A stretch of 64,000 nucleotides of DNA from an uncultured Gemmataceae bacterium. Lineage in GTDB: Bacteria; Planctomycetota; Planctomycetia; Gemmatales; Gemmataceae. The position numbers were made by a program, and so were the translations under genes. The notes below the pieces were generated by a model. It was given only the letters and a program-made list of their open reading frames with translations, was not told the DNA's origin and made no database searches. The stretch covers positions 26,271 to 90,270 of the forward strand of contig CALDUY010000035.1 in assembly GCA_937923405.1 (NCBI GenBank), in the 5' to 3' direction. Positions 27,770 through 37,170 of this stretch are shown piece by piece. Within the stretch, counting starts at the first letter, position 1. Every line of letters begins with the position of its first letter.

Positions 27770-28255
27770 TTGCTAATGCCTGTACTGAGTGAAGCTCTCA
27801 AAGAGAAGATCAAGTCCTACTTCCCGCGTTATCCCAGCAAGCAGGCGGTGACGTTGCCAGCTCTGCACTTGGTGCAAGACGAACTCCGCTGCGTACCGTT
27901 GGAGGCTATTCGAGAGATTGCCGATCTCTTGGATCTCAGTCCTGCCGAAGTGCATGACACTATGAGCTTCTACGGAATCTTCCGTGATGAGCAGCATAAG
28001 TTGGGAAAGCGTCGGCTGTGGGTCTGTCGCGGTTTAGCCTGTGCCTTGCGCGGCGGGGAGGAAGTGTTGGCCAGCGTCTGTGAGAAGCTCAAGGTTGCTC
28101 CAGGCGGTACCTCCGAGGATGGCAAAATCACTGTGGAGTTCGCCGAGTGCATCGGTGTTTGCGAAGGCGCGCCGGCCGTACTCATCGATGATTCTGGCCG
28201 CCCTGACGTCACTCTGGACAAAGTCGACGCACTGCTGACCGAATTGAGGGCGTGA
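27770..28255 (+). CDS. nuoE: NADH-quinone oxidoreductase subunit E
   Basis: A 161-residue thioredoxin-fold subunit of the NADH-oxidising module. The four ligands of the 2Fe-2S cluster N1a are present as CRGLAC and CIGVC. Good ribosome binding site. nuoF follows after 3 bp. Confidence 0.94.
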   Translation: MLMPVLSEALKEKIKSYFPRYPSKQAVTLPALHLVQDELRCVPLEAIREIADLLDLSPAEVHDTMSFYGIFRDEQHKLGKRRLWVCRGLACALRGGEEVLASVCEKLKVAPGGTSEDGKITVEFAECIGVCEGAPAVLIDDSGRPDVTLDKVDALLTELRA

Positions 28256-28258
28256 TTC

Positions 28259-29599
28259 ATGGCAGAGTTCGAGCCAGTTCTGTTACGACGCATTCTCAAG
28301 AATGCCAGCCCCTCCTTGGAGGCGTATCGGGCTGATGGCGGCTATCGTGCCCTGGACAAAGCGTTGGCTATGTCGCCTGCGGACGTGACCAAAGCTGTCG
28401 TCGATTCCAAACTGCGGGGACGCGGAGGAGCCGGCTTCCCCTGCGGCGTCAAGTGGACGTTCCTGCCTAAGGATCATCCGGGGCCAATCTATCTGTGCGT
28501 CAATGCCGACGAGAGCGAACCTTGCACCTTCAACAATCGCATTCTGATGCATCAGGATCCGCATCAGGTGCTGGAGGGGATGATCATCGCCAGCTATGCC
28601 ATCCGGGCGCAGGTGGCCTACCTCTACATCCGCTATGAGTACGGCGATGCGACTCGGGCCATGCAACAGGCCATCGACGAAGCCTACGCTGCTGGCTTGC
28701 TCGGCAAGAACATTTTGGGCAAACAAGGCTTCGACCTGGACGTCTACATTCATCGCGGAGCCGGCGCGTATATCTGTGGCGAAGAGACCGGCTTGATAGA
28801 AAGTCTGGAAGGCAAGCGAGCCTGGCCGAGAATCAAGCCGCCATTCCCTGCGGTCGAGGGAGCGTTTCGCAAGCCGACCATCGTCAACAACATCGAGACG
28901 CTGGCCTGTGTGACGCACATCCTCGATCGGGGGCCTGAGTGGTTCAAGTCGATGGGCACGCCAGCGGATCCGGCAAACCCGCGCGATGCTGGCAGCTATG
29001 GTCCGAAGCTCTATTGCATTTCGGGGCACGTCAACAAACCGTGCTGCGTCGAGTTGCCGCTCGGCGTGACCGCGCGGGAGTTGATCGATAAGCACGGCGG
29101 CGGCGTGTGGAAGGGACGCAAGGCCAAGGCCATCGTACCCGGCGGCATTAGCATGGGCTTTCTCACCGCCGACGAGATCGACACCAAACTCGACTTCGGC
29201 AGCCTGGGACCGTTTACGAAGAACGGCTGTCTGGGGTTGGGTACTGCTGCGGTCACTGTCATCGACGAAGAAACGTCGATGGTCGACGTCCTCTACAACA
29301 TTTGCCGCTTCTTCGAACATGAGTCATGCGGCCAATGCACGCCCTGTCGAGAGGGCACCGGCTGGATGCTCAAGATCGTCGATCGCATCCGCAAAGGGTT
29401 GGGACGAGCTGAGGATCTGAATATTCTCGAAGAAGTCGGCCATCAGATCGGCATCATGCCTGGCACGACGATCTGCGGGCTGGCCGACGGCGCGGGCTGG
29501 CCAGTCAAGCAGGCGATTCGGAAGTTCCGTGCCGAGTTTGAGTCGTACATCAAGAGCGGAAAGAAGACGCACACGTTGCAACTCGTGGCGGCTCATTAA
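28259..29599 (+). CDS. nuoF: NADH-quinone oxidoreductase subunit F
   Basis: A 446-residue subunit that binds NADH, FMN and cluster N3. GRGGAGFPCGVKWTF (about 53-67) is the FMN/NADH glycine-rich region, NADESEPCTFNNR follows, and the 4Fe-4S ligands are in SCGQCTPCREGTGW plus a later Cys in GTTICGLADG. Full length and intact. Confidence 0.95.
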   Translation: MAEFEPVLLRRILKNASPSLEAYRADGGYRALDKALAMSPADVTKAVVDSKLRGRGGAGFPCGVKWTFLPKDHPGPIYLCVNADESEPCTFNNRILMHQDPHQVLEGMIIASYAIRAQVAYLYIRYEYGDATRAMQQAIDEAYAAGLLGKNILGKQGFDLDVYIHRGAGAYICGEETGLIESLEGKRAWPRIKPPFPAVEGAFRKPTIVNNIETLACVTHILDRGPEWFKSMGTPADPANPRDAGSYGPKLYCISGHVNKPCCVELPLGVTARELIDKHGGGVWKGRKAKAIVPGGISMGFLTADEIDTKLDFGSLGPFTKNGCLGLGTAAVTVIDEETSMVDVLYNICRFFEHESCGQCTPCREGTGWMLKIVDRIRKGLGRAEDLNILEEVGHQIGIMPGTTICGLADGAGWPVKQAIRKFRAEFESYIKSGKKTHTLQLVAAH

Positions 29600-29611
29600 G
29601 AGAAAGCGACA

Positions 29612-31339
29612 ATGCCGACCGTTTATGTTACCTATACGCCGAAGAACAACGGCAAGCCGCCCGAGAACCTGATCTCTGCACAGGCTGGCAAGGAGACGTT
29701 GCAACTGGTGCCGGTCGAGATCGGCTCCGACAAGCTCAACTGTATCCAGGCTGCCCAGCGAGCCGGCGTCTTTATCCCGCATTATTGCTGGCATCCCGCT
29801 CTGACGGTCGTCGCCAGCTGTCGCATGTGTCTGGTCGAAGTCGGCGAGCGCAAGCCAGACGGATCCATTGCCATGACCGGCAAGCTCGTGCCCGGTTGTC
29901 AAACCCCGGTCAAGGATGGCACAGTCGTCGTCACTAATTCTCAGAAGGTGGTGCATGAACAGGCGCAGACGCTGGAGAGTCTGCTACTCAACCATCCGCT
30001 AGATTGTCCCGTGTGCGACAAAGCTGGCGAGTGCCTCTTGCAGGACTACACCTACGAGTTTGGGCGGGCTACCTCGCGGATGATCGACCTGAAAAATACT
30101 CCGGCGAACAAGCCGGACCTCGGGCCGAACATCGCGTTGTTCACCGATCGTTGCATCATGTGTTCGCGCTGCGTGCGCTTCACCCGTGAGATCGCCGGCA
30201 CCGCTGAGCTGCAAATCATCAATCGGGGAAACCATTCCGAGATCGACATTTTCCCTGGCGAACCGCTCGACAACAAGCTGGCGACCAACGTCGTCGACCT
30301 CTGCCCGGTTGGCGCTTTGTGCAGCAAGGATTTTCTGTACAAACATCGTGTCTGGAATCTCAAGACGCAGAATAGCGTCTGCCCAGATTGCTCGACGGGG
30401 TGCAGCATCCATCTGGACGGCAACAAGAACATTGTCTATCGCCTACGGCCGCGAGAGAATCCCCAAGCTCAGGGCTACTTCATGTGCGATGAAGGGCGGC
30501 TGGGGTATCACTACATCAACTCGAAAGAGCGGTTCCTACGTCCGCTGCGGCGACAGGACGGCAAGCTCACGCCGTTCAGTTACGATGAAGCGATACGCAC
30601 GGTTCGGCAGATGCTCAAGGATGCAGTGGCCAAAGATGCGTTCGGCGTCGTCGTGGTACTTTCGCCGTTTTTGACCTGCGAGGAAGCGTTCCTGCTGGCC
30701 AAGTATGCCAAGAGCCTCTCCAAGGCGGTGCAATTAGCGCTGGGACCGGTTCCCATTGTGGGCGAGGACGACACCTACCCGAAAGATCGACGCGGCAGAC
30801 CGATTCAGCCGGTCAAGTTCACCATCCGAGCCGAGAAGTGCCCCAACCGGCAAGGCGTGGAGCGTATCCTGCGACATTACCAGGGACAGCTGATCGCCTT
30901 CGACGAAGTGGTGCGTCAGGCCGAGGCGGGCAAGCTCCAGCTGCTCTACCTCGCTGCGAGCTATCCGCCACGTGGCGACGGCTGGCTGACGGCGGAGCAG
31001 GCCGCGACCTTGGGCAAGGTCGGCCAGGTGATCCTGCACGACTTGTACCCTTCGCGGGCAAGTGAGATCGCACATGTCGTCATTCCCGGCGGGGCTTTTG
31101 CCGAGAAGGACGGCACCTTTGTCAACCACGCCGGACTGGCTCAGGCCATCCACTGGGCCATTACGCCAACGGGAGAATGTCGCACCGAGGGCCAGGTGGT
31201 TCTCGATCTGATGCAACGACCCGGTCTGCTCCATGCTGCCACGCTGCGCAAGGAACTCGCCAGCGAGGTAAAAGCCTTCGCGGCTCTGGCCAGCGGCGAC
31301 CTGGGCGAATATGGCATCCTTCTGGATTCCACGAAGTAA
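29612..31339 (+). CDS. nuoG: NADH-quinone oxidoreductase subunit G, short C-terminal domain
   Basis: A 575-residue iron-sulfur subunit. In order: the 2Fe-2S region (HYCWHPAL, ASCRMCLVEVG, VPGCQTPV), the His/Cys 4Fe-4S region (NHPLDCPVCDKAGECLLQDY), a ferredoxin-like 4Fe-4S site (CIMCSRCVRFTREI plus DLCPVGAL), and the extra N7-type site (SVCPDCSTGCSI, with a fourth Cys in YFMCDEGRLG). The molybdopterin-like C-terminal domain is only about 270 residues, clearly shorter than in the 780-900-residue NuoG/Nqo3 proteins. It still ends in frame and abuts nuoH, so this looks like a natural short form. Confidence 0.92.
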   Translation: MPTVYVTYTPKNNGKPPENLISAQAGKETLQLVPVEIGSDKLNCIQAAQRAGVFIPHYCWHPALTVVASCRMCLVEVGERKPDGSIAMTGKLVPGCQTPVKDGTVVVTNSQKVVHEQAQTLESLLLNHPLDCPVCDKAGECLLQDYTYEFGRATSRMIDLKNTPANKPDLGPNIALFTDRCIMCSRCVRFTREIAGTAELQIINRGNHSEIDIFPGEPLDNKLATNVVDLCPVGALCSKDFLYKHRVWNLKTQNSVCPDCSTGCSIHLDGNKNIVYRLRPRENPQAQGYFMCDEGRLGYHYINSKERFLRPLRRQDGKLTPFSYDEAIRTVRQMLKDAVAKDAFGVVVVLSPFLTCEEAFLLAKYAKSLSKAVQLALGPVPIVGEDDTYPKDRRGRPIQPVKFTIRAEKCPNRQGVERILRHYQGQLIAFDEVVRQAEAGKLQLLYLAASYPPRGDGWLTAEQAATLGKVGQVILHDLYPSRASEIAHVVIPGGAFAEKDGTFVNHAGLAQAIHWAITPTGECRTEGQVVLDLMQRPGLLHAATLRKELASEVKAFAALASGDLGEYGILLDSTK

Positions 31340-31352
31340 GGATGGCGCTCTG

Positions 31353-32834
31353 ATGTATTTCGAGTTCACCACGTTTCATCTGGTGGTTACGTTGATCCTG
31401 ATCGGCGCGTTGATGGCCGTCATTCAGGGAACCTGTGCTTACTTGATTCTCGCTGAGCGCAAAATCTCGGCCTGGGCCCAGGATCGTGTCGGCCCCAATC
31501 GCGTCGGTTTCGATTTCGGCTTCAACTTCTTTCCGTTCACCTTGCTTCGGGGCATGGGCGGACTTGGTCAACCGATCGCCGACGGCCTGAAGTTCTTGCT
31601 CAAAGAACAGGTCATTCCTAAGAACGTCGACAAGATTTTCTACTTGATGGCTCCGTGTATCGCTGTCTCGACAGCTCTGCTGGCCCTGGCGGTGATTCCC
31701 TTCGGTCCGACCAAGGCCGCTCCAGTGCTTCTGGATTATCGCACCGAGGAGATGCTGGCCGAGGTGGCCAAACGCACTCGTCCCATGACGCCAGAGGAGC
31801 AGGAACGGTTCATTGCCGAGAACAACGAGTATCAAGAGACTCCGCGCGGCGCGGCCTGGCCGGCCACGGAGACGGAAAAGGTGTACCTACTCGCCGCGGA
31901 CGCTGCCCATGCTCGGGCCAACGGCACCGAACCGTTTCGCGAACGGATCAAACTGTATAACTCGGAAAAGCTCGACCGCGTCCAGTTCGTCATCGCTCCG
32001 CACGTGGACATCGGCGTGGTGTTCGTCCTGGCCATCGGTAGCCTGGCCGTTTATGCGATTGTGCTGGGCGGTTGGTCGAGCAACAACAAATACTCCTTCC
32101 TTGGTTCGTTGCGGGCCTCGGCTCAGATGATCAGCTACGAGATCCCCATGGGGATGTCGCTGTTGGGTGTCTTCCTCATCACTGGGTCGTTGAATGTCGA
32201 ACGGCTGATTGATTATCAAGTGGAACAGGGCTGGAACGTTCTGTTTCAGCCACTCGCTTGTTTGCTGTTTATCGTCAGTCTCTTCGCGGAATGTAATCGT
32301 GTGCCGTTCGATCTACCCGAGGCCGAACAGGAGTTAGTCGGTGGGTTTCATACCGAATACAGTGGCATGAAGTTCGCTCTGTTCTTCCTCGGCGAATACA
32401 CCCACATGATCGCCACTAGCTTTCTGGTCGTGGCTCTGTTCTTCGGCGGCTGGCATCTGCCGTTCGTGGGCGAGCTGCCCGGAGTAGCTGGCATCGTGGT
32501 CAAGCTGCTCGTCTTTGCGGTCAAGATGGCGTTGTTCATCATTTTCTACATGTACATTCGCTGGACGATTCCGCGATTCCGCTTCGATCAACTGATGGGC
32601 CTGGCCTGGAAGGTGATGATGCCGCTGGCGTTGATTAGCCTGCTCATCGTGCTGTTCGTGCAGCACTTCCGACCGCTGGGGGAATACGACCGCTGGTTGA
32701 TGACCGGGGTATCGTTGCTGTCGCTGTGGTTGGCCGCTGTCGTCTCGTTGCGTATGCCCAAGCCGCCTACACGAGCGCCCATCACTTACGTTGGTCATCC
32801 CATTCATGGAGTGCGCCGCCTCTCCGTGAATTAG
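31353..32834 (+). CDS. nuoH: NADH-quinone oxidoreductase subunit H with a ~90-residue insertion
   Basis: A 493-residue membrane subunit of the quinone site; usual length is about 320-430. The core is clear: LAERKISAWAQDRVGPNRVG, DGLKFLLKEQ, WSSNNKYSFLGSLRASAQMISYEIP, AECNRVPFDLPEAEQELVGG and FHTEYSGMKFALFFLGEY. Between IPFGP (about 118) and HVDIGVVFVLAI (about 207) lies a charged, helix-prone insert of about 90 residues (rich in Glu, Ala, Arg) instead of the short usual loop. Start at the ATG at 31353, just after the nuoG stop; an upstream start at 31311 would overlap nuoG. Confidence 0.92.
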   Translation: MYFEFTTFHLVVTLILIGALMAVIQGTCAYLILAERKISAWAQDRVGPNRVGFDFGFNFFPFTLLRGMGGLGQPIADGLKFLLKEQVIPKNVDKIFYLMAPCIAVSTALLALAVIPFGPTKAAPVLLDYRTEEMLAEVAKRTRPMTPEEQERFIAENNEYQETPRGAAWPATETEKVYLLAADAAHARANGTEPFRERIKLYNSEKLDRVQFVIAPHVDIGVVFVLAIGSLAVYAIVLGGWSSNNKYSFLGSLRASAQMISYEIPMGMSLLGVFLITGSLNVERLIDYQVEQGWNVLFQPLACLLFIVSLFAECNRVPFDLPEAEQELVGGFHTEYSGMKFALFFLGEYTHMIATSFLVVALFFGGWHLPFVGELPGVAGIVVKLLVFAVKMALFIIFYMYIRWTIPRFRFDQLMGLAWKVMMPLALISLLIVLFVQHFRPLGEYDRWLMTGVSLLSLWLAAVVSLRMPKPPTRAPITYVGHPIHGVRRLSVN

Positions 32835-32867
32835 CCGGCAACCGATCCCAGAAAGCGAGACTACCTC

Positions 32868-33506
32868 ATGCCAATACCAGAGAGTGACGTGAAATGGGTG
32901 AAGACACCAACCATCGGTTGGGTCGAGCAGATGTACATCCCGGCCATCGTCGAGGGATTGCGAACCACGGTGCGGCACTCGATCGCGACGCTATTCGGCT
33001 CGGGAGCCAGGACGCAGGAGTTTCCCGAGGTAGAGCCGAAGTTGCCTGCCAACTACCGCGGGGTTCACCGACTCAACCGTGACGAGAAGGGGCGGGTCAA
33101 GTGCGTGGCCTGCTACATGTGTTCGACGGCTTGCCCTGCCCACTGTATCGACATTGTCGCCGCTCCTGCACCCAAGGAGTGGCAGTCCGACCCAGTGCAT
33201 GGTTACCCGCGTGAGAAGTATCCCGAGACGTTCGTCATCGACGAGTTGCGCTGCATCTACTGTGGCATGTGCGAGCAGGCTTGCCCGGTCGATGCCATCG
33301 AGTTGACGACGCTGTATGATCTGACCGGCCTCAGCCGCGAGGACATGATCTTCGACAAGGAAAAGTTGTTAGCCGTCTTCGATGAAACCACCAAACCCGA
33401 TGCGAAATATCCGAATCCAATTCGCACCCGAAGCGGCAAGCTCGGACCGGCCAGCGAGTTGCCCCCCGACCAGGGATTAACCTTCTCTTCGACGGCCCAG
33501 AGTTGA
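32868..33506 (+). CDS. nuoI: NADH-quinone oxidoreductase subunit I
   Basis: A 212-residue ferredoxin-like subunit with two 4Fe-4S motifs, CVACYMCSTACP (about 82-93) and CIYCGMCEQACP (about 127-138), carrying clusters N6a and N6b. N-terminal amphipathic region and an unstructured C-terminal tail. Confidence 0.95.
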   Translation: MPIPESDVKWVKTPTIGWVEQMYIPAIVEGLRTTVRHSIATLFGSGARTQEFPEVEPKLPANYRGVHRLNRDEKGRVKCVACYMCSTACPAHCIDIVAAPAPKEWQSDPVHGYPREKYPETFVIDELRCIYCGMCEQACPVDAIELTTLYDLTGLSREDMIFDKEKLLAVFDETTKPDAKYPNPIRTRSGKLGPASELPPDQGLTFSSTAQS

Positions 33507-33522
33507 CCCGATTGAGACCACG

Positions 33523-34662
33523 ATGCTATCCAACCTCGTGCAAGTTCTGACTAGTTTGGTCGATGAGTGGCGCATTCTGCTGCCGCTGATCCTAGGCGCG
33601 CTGACTATCTGGTTGTGTCTGCCGCGTCCTCGGCCCTATCCGTGGTATCTTGGCGCACTCTTCGGTGGTCTGCTGTTGTTCTACTTGGCCACGCTGTTTC
33701 TCCGAGAATCGGGATTTGCTCCCGAGGTGGTGCTGTTTTATGCCTTCAGTGCCCTGGCTTTGTTGGGCGGCAGCATGCTCCTGACTCAGCAGAATCCCGC
33801 ACGAGCGGCTCTGTCGTTTACGCTGGTTGTTCTCAGCACCAGCGGACTGTTTCTGCTCCTCGGCGCTCCGTTTCTGATGGCTGCTACCATCATCGTTTAT
33901 GCCGGGGCGATCATCGTGACGTTTCTCTTCGTCATCATGCTGGCCCAGCAGGCTGGTTTGTCGGATGCTGACGCTCGCAGTCGTGAACCGGCACTGGCGA
34001 CGTTTACCGGGTTTCTCTTACTGGCCACGATGCTCTACGTCCTTAAAGGCTATCAGTCGCCGAACGCCGTCGATCATCTACTCACGCGAATCGACGAAAC
34101 TCTGCAACTCGACTCGTTTGAGGCGATGAAGGCTGCCATCGAACCCAAGCAGAGCATCGAAGAGAAAAAGCAGGATGATCGCGATTTGTTCCGCAGGTCG
34201 GCCATGCTGCTCGACCTGGCCGGTTTGCGAGAACTGGGCCGACAGGCTCGACGAACCGGCGATGATTGGCGCGTTTTAGAGAGCGACCCGGACATTGCAG
34301 AGAACGAAAAACCACGTCGTACTCGGGAATCGCTGCAACAACTCCGGGCGTTGCTCGACGAGAATCGCTTGCAGATCACCGAGGGGCTGACCACAGTGCG
34401 TCTGAGTCGCAGCGAGAACGGATTAGGAACATTGCCGCCGCTGTCTTCCATGAGCGGTCCGCCACCAACGACTCCCTTCGCCGAGATTCGTCGGGATGCC
34501 CAGGGGCGGCCGGAACTGCCGGCGGAGAACGCCGCCTATCTGGGACGAACGCTGTTTACCGACTATCTGTTACCCGTCGAACTCGGTGGTACTTTGCTTC
34601 TGATCGCCACCATCGCCGCGATCGCCATTGCCCAACGCCGTGAGCCGGGGAGGTCTGTCTGA
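33523..34662 (+). CDS. nuoJ: NADH-quinone oxidoreductase subunit J with a large hydrophilic insertion
   Basis: A 379-residue protein, about twice the usual NuoJ length. The conserved core is at about 70-142 (FYAFSALALLGGSMLLTQQN; ALSFTLVVLSTSGLFLLLGA; ATIIVYAGAIIVTFLFVIML). After a fourth membrane segment (about 160-175) comes a ~160-residue charged region (about 177-338) with many Arg, Glu and Leu, probably coiled or helical, before the last segment (VELGGTLLLIATIAAIAIA, about 352-370). There is also an N-terminal extension with two extra hydrophobic stretches before the core. The stop overlaps the nuoK ATG (TGATG). Confidence 0.88.
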   Translation: MLSNLVQVLTSLVDEWRILLPLILGALTIWLCLPRPRPYPWYLGALFGGLLLFYLATLFLRESGFAPEVVLFYAFSALALLGGSMLLTQQNPARAALSFTLVVLSTSGLFLLLGAPFLMAATIIVYAGAIIVTFLFVIMLAQQAGLSDADARSREPALATFTGFLLLATMLYVLKGYQSPNAVDHLLTRIDETLQLDSFEAMKAAIEPKQSIEEKKQDDRDLFRRSAMLLDLAGLRELGRQARRTGDDWRVLESDPDIAENEKPRRTRESLQQLRALLDENRLQITEGLTTVRLSRSENGLGTLPPLSSMSGPPPTTPFAEIRRDAQGRPELPAENAAYLGRTLFTDYLLPVELGGTLLLIATIAAIAIAQRREPGRSV

Positions 34663-35090
34663 TGGCTGTGACGTTGCATCATTATCTGGTGATCGGTGCC
34701 ATCCTCTTCGGCTTGGGACTGGTCGGCTTCCTGGCTCGACGCAACCTGATTCTGATGTTCCTCTGTGCCGAGATGATGCTGCAAGGCGTGGCGATCAATT
34801 TCGTCGCCTTTGCCCGCTATCGGGGGAATCTCCAGGGACAGGCGTTTGTCTTGTTCATCCTGACGGTGGCGGCCTGCGAAGCGGCCATCGCTCTGGCACT
34901 AATTTTAATGCTCTATCGCCGCCAGGGATCGTTGGACGTGAGTCTGTGGCAAGAACTACGCGAGCCAGACCTCGATCCGACCGAGGACGAAGAGCCACTG
35001 CCTCCGCCGCCCAAGCCCGAGCCTGCTCCGCACCTCCCGCCTGCTGGCAAGGAGCCGCTACACCGCAAGCAAGAGAAAAGCCATGTCTGA
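34662..35090 (+). CDS. nuoK: NADH-quinone oxidoreductase subunit K
   Basis: A 142-residue subunit with three membrane segments. The membrane-embedded glutamates of the proton path are in FLCAEMMLQGVAINF and LTVAACEAAIALALIL. The last ~40 residues form an acidic/Pro-rich soluble tail (EDEEPLPPPPKPEPAPHLPP) not present in short NuoK proteins. Overlaps nuoJ by 1 bp and nuoL by 8 bp. Confidence 0.93.
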   Translation: MAVTLHHYLVIGAILFGLGLVGFLARRNLILMFLCAEMMLQGVAINFVAFARYRGNLQGQAFVLFILTVAACEAAIALALILMLYRRQGSLDVSLWQELREPDLDPTEDEEPLPPPPKPEPAPHLPPAGKEPLHRKQEKSHV

Positions 35091-37170
35091 TGCCGTCTAT
35101 TCGATACTCTGGTTGATCCCGGTGTTGCCGCTGTTGGCTGCGACGCTGATTGCTTTCCTCGGCCCTCGCTTGCTGAAGCAGCACAGCCATTGGCCCTGCA
35201 TCTTGGCGATTGCCACCTCGTGCGTACTGTCGGTAATGGTCTACTGGCACGTTCAGGGAGCCGAGGGCGACGCGCCGGCCTCTGTGGCCAGTTACTATCC
35301 CTGGATCCAAGCGGGTAGTGGTCCGTATGCCGTGAACATCGGCATCAATCTGCGGGCCGATGCCCTCTCCAGCATGATGTTGGTGATGATTACTTTCATC
35401 GGCACCTTTATCGCGATCTATTCGATCGGCTACATGCACGGCGACCCAGGCTATCCTCGCTTCTTCGCGGCGGTGTCCTTGTTCGTCTTCGCCATGACTC
35501 TGCTCGTGCTGGGGGATAACTTCCTGGTGTTGTTTGTCGGCTGGGAGGGAGTGGGGCTGTGCAGTTACTTGCTGATCGGCTTCTGGTTCAGTAAGCCCTC
35601 GGCGGCGGCAGCAGCTCGCAAGGCGTTCCTGGTCACACGCATTGGCGACGTTGGCCTGATGCTGGGCATGCTGTTGCTGTGGATGATGTACGGCACCTTC
35701 AACTTCTGGGACGTTAACGATGCCGAGGGAAATTTGCTCTATTCCGGCATCTTCAATCAGGTCGAACGCCAGTTGCAGCTAGGCACATTGAACCAGGCGT
35801 TGATTTTGGCCGCCGCTCTGCTGCTCTTCTGTGGCGCGGCGGGGAAGTCGGCGCAGTTTCCGCTTCACGTCTGGTTGCCTGACGCGATGGAAGGCCCGAC
35901 GCCGGTCTCGGCGCTCATCCACGCCGCCACGATGGTCACCGCTGGGGTTTACCTACTGGCACGCTGCACTCCGTTGTTCCTGGCCGCCCCGGATGCTCAG
36001 CTGATCGTCGCGTGTATCGGCGGCTTTACTGCTTTGATGGCTGCTCTGACCGCACTGACCCAGAACGATCTGAAACGGGTGTTGGCCTATTCGACGCTGT
36101 CGCAGTTGGGTTACATGTTCCTCGCTTTAGGCTGTGCCATCAAGTTCGCCAGTGATACCAACCTCGTCACCTTCGCTGTGACCGCAGCGATGTTCCATCT
36201 GTTTACTCACGCCTTCTTCAAGGCATTGTTATTCCTCTGTGCCGGCTCAGTGATGCACGCCATGGGCCACGTCATCGACATGCGTCGCTTTAGCGGTCTA
36301 CGCAAGGTCATGCCGATCACGCATGCAACGTTCCTCTGCGGCGCATTGGCCCTGGCGGGATTCCCGTTGCTGTCCGGCTTTTGGAGCAAGGACGAGATTC
36401 TCGATGCCTGCTACCAGGCCAGCCAGGAGGGGCCATATGCCTCGGTCTATTTCACGCTGTTGGTGATCGCGATTTTCACCGCCGGTCTGACGGCGTTCTA
36501 TACCTTCCGGGCTTACTTCAAGACCTTCTGGGGCGAAGTGAAAGTGCCCGAGGAGGCGTTCCATCACGGCCACGGGCACGACGATCACGGACAGGGGCAT
36601 TCCGCCAGCCACGGCGGACACCACGAGCCGAAGACCAGTCACGAATCACCTGCGGTCATGACCATTCCGCTTCTCGTTCTGGCAGTTTTCGCCGTAGGAG
36701 TCGGCTTCGTTCTGGGACCGTTGACGCACGGCTTTGCCCACTTCCTACACAAAACGCCGGGCTGGCCGCACATGACTGAAGAACATCACATGAACATTCC
36801 GCTGATGCTCATGGGCACGGCGGTGGTCTTCTTCGGTCTGGGCCTATCTTGGTTGATGTACGTCAAACAACCCGAATTGCCCGTCCGCCTCGCCGCCTCC
36901 GCTCAAGGAGTGTATCAGCTCTCGCTGAACAAGTTTTTCTTCGACGAACTGTATCAAGGAACTATCGTCACTCCGGCAGAGCAGGTGGCAAAGTTGTCCG
37001 CGGCGGTGGACAGCGGCGGCGTCGATGCTGTAGTCGATGCTGTTGGTCTCGCGCCGAGCAAGCTAGGTGAACTATTTCGCCCTATTCAGAATGGTTTAGT
37101 CCAGTTTTATGCCCTGGCGATGGTGTTGGGGTTGACCGTGTTTCTTCTGTCGTTGATCTACAAGCTATAA
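35083..37170 (+). CDS. nuoL: NADH-quinone oxidoreductase subunit L
   Basis: A 695-residue antiporter-like proton-pumping subunit with many membrane helices. Diagnostic parts are FVGWEGVGLCSYLLIGFW, FPLHVWLPDAMEGPTPVSAL, HAATMVTAGVYLLAR and TQNDLKRVLAYSTLSQLGYM. A His-rich loop (HHGHGHDDHGQGHSASHGGH, about 487-506) lies before the C-terminal part with the lateral helix. nuoN follows after 27 bp; the expected nuoM between them is missing. Confidence 0.95.
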   Translation: MSDAVYSILWLIPVLPLLAATLIAFLGPRLLKQHSHWPCILAIATSCVLSVMVYWHVQGAEGDAPASVASYYPWIQAGSGPYAVNIGINLRADALSSMMLVMITFIGTFIAIYSIGYMHGDPGYPRFFAAVSLFVFAMTLLVLGDNFLVLFVGWEGVGLCSYLLIGFWFSKPSAAAAARKAFLVTRIGDVGLMLGMLLLWMMYGTFNFWDVNDAEGNLLYSGIFNQVERQLQLGTLNQALILAAALLLFCGAAGKSAQFPLHVWLPDAMEGPTPVSALIHAATMVTAGVYLLARCTPLFLAAPDAQLIVACIGGFTALMAALTALTQNDLKRVLAYSTLSQLGYMFLALGCAIKFASDTNLVTFAVTAAMFHLFTHAFFKALLFLCAGSVMHAMGHVIDMRRFSGLRKVMPITHATFLCGALALAGFPLLSGFWSKDEILDACYQASQEGPYASVYFTLLVIAIFTAGLTAFYTFRAYFKTFWGEVKVPEEAFHHGHGHDDHGQGHSASHGGHHEPKTSHESPAVMTIPLLVLAVFAVGVGFVLGPLTHGFAHFLHKTPGWPHMTEEHHMNIPLMLMGTAVVFFGLGLSWLMYVKQPELPVRLAASAQGVYQLSLNKFFFDELYQGTIVTPAEQVAKLSAAVDSGGVDAVVDAVGLAPSKLGELFRPIQNGLVQFYALAMVLGLTVFLLSLIYKL

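Noticed and set aside
28283..29320. A 345-codon open frame on the minus strand, antisense to nuoF.
   Set aside because: It lies wholly within nuoF, whose plus-strand motifs are intact. The translation has no recognisable family, and long antisense frames are common in GC-rich genes.
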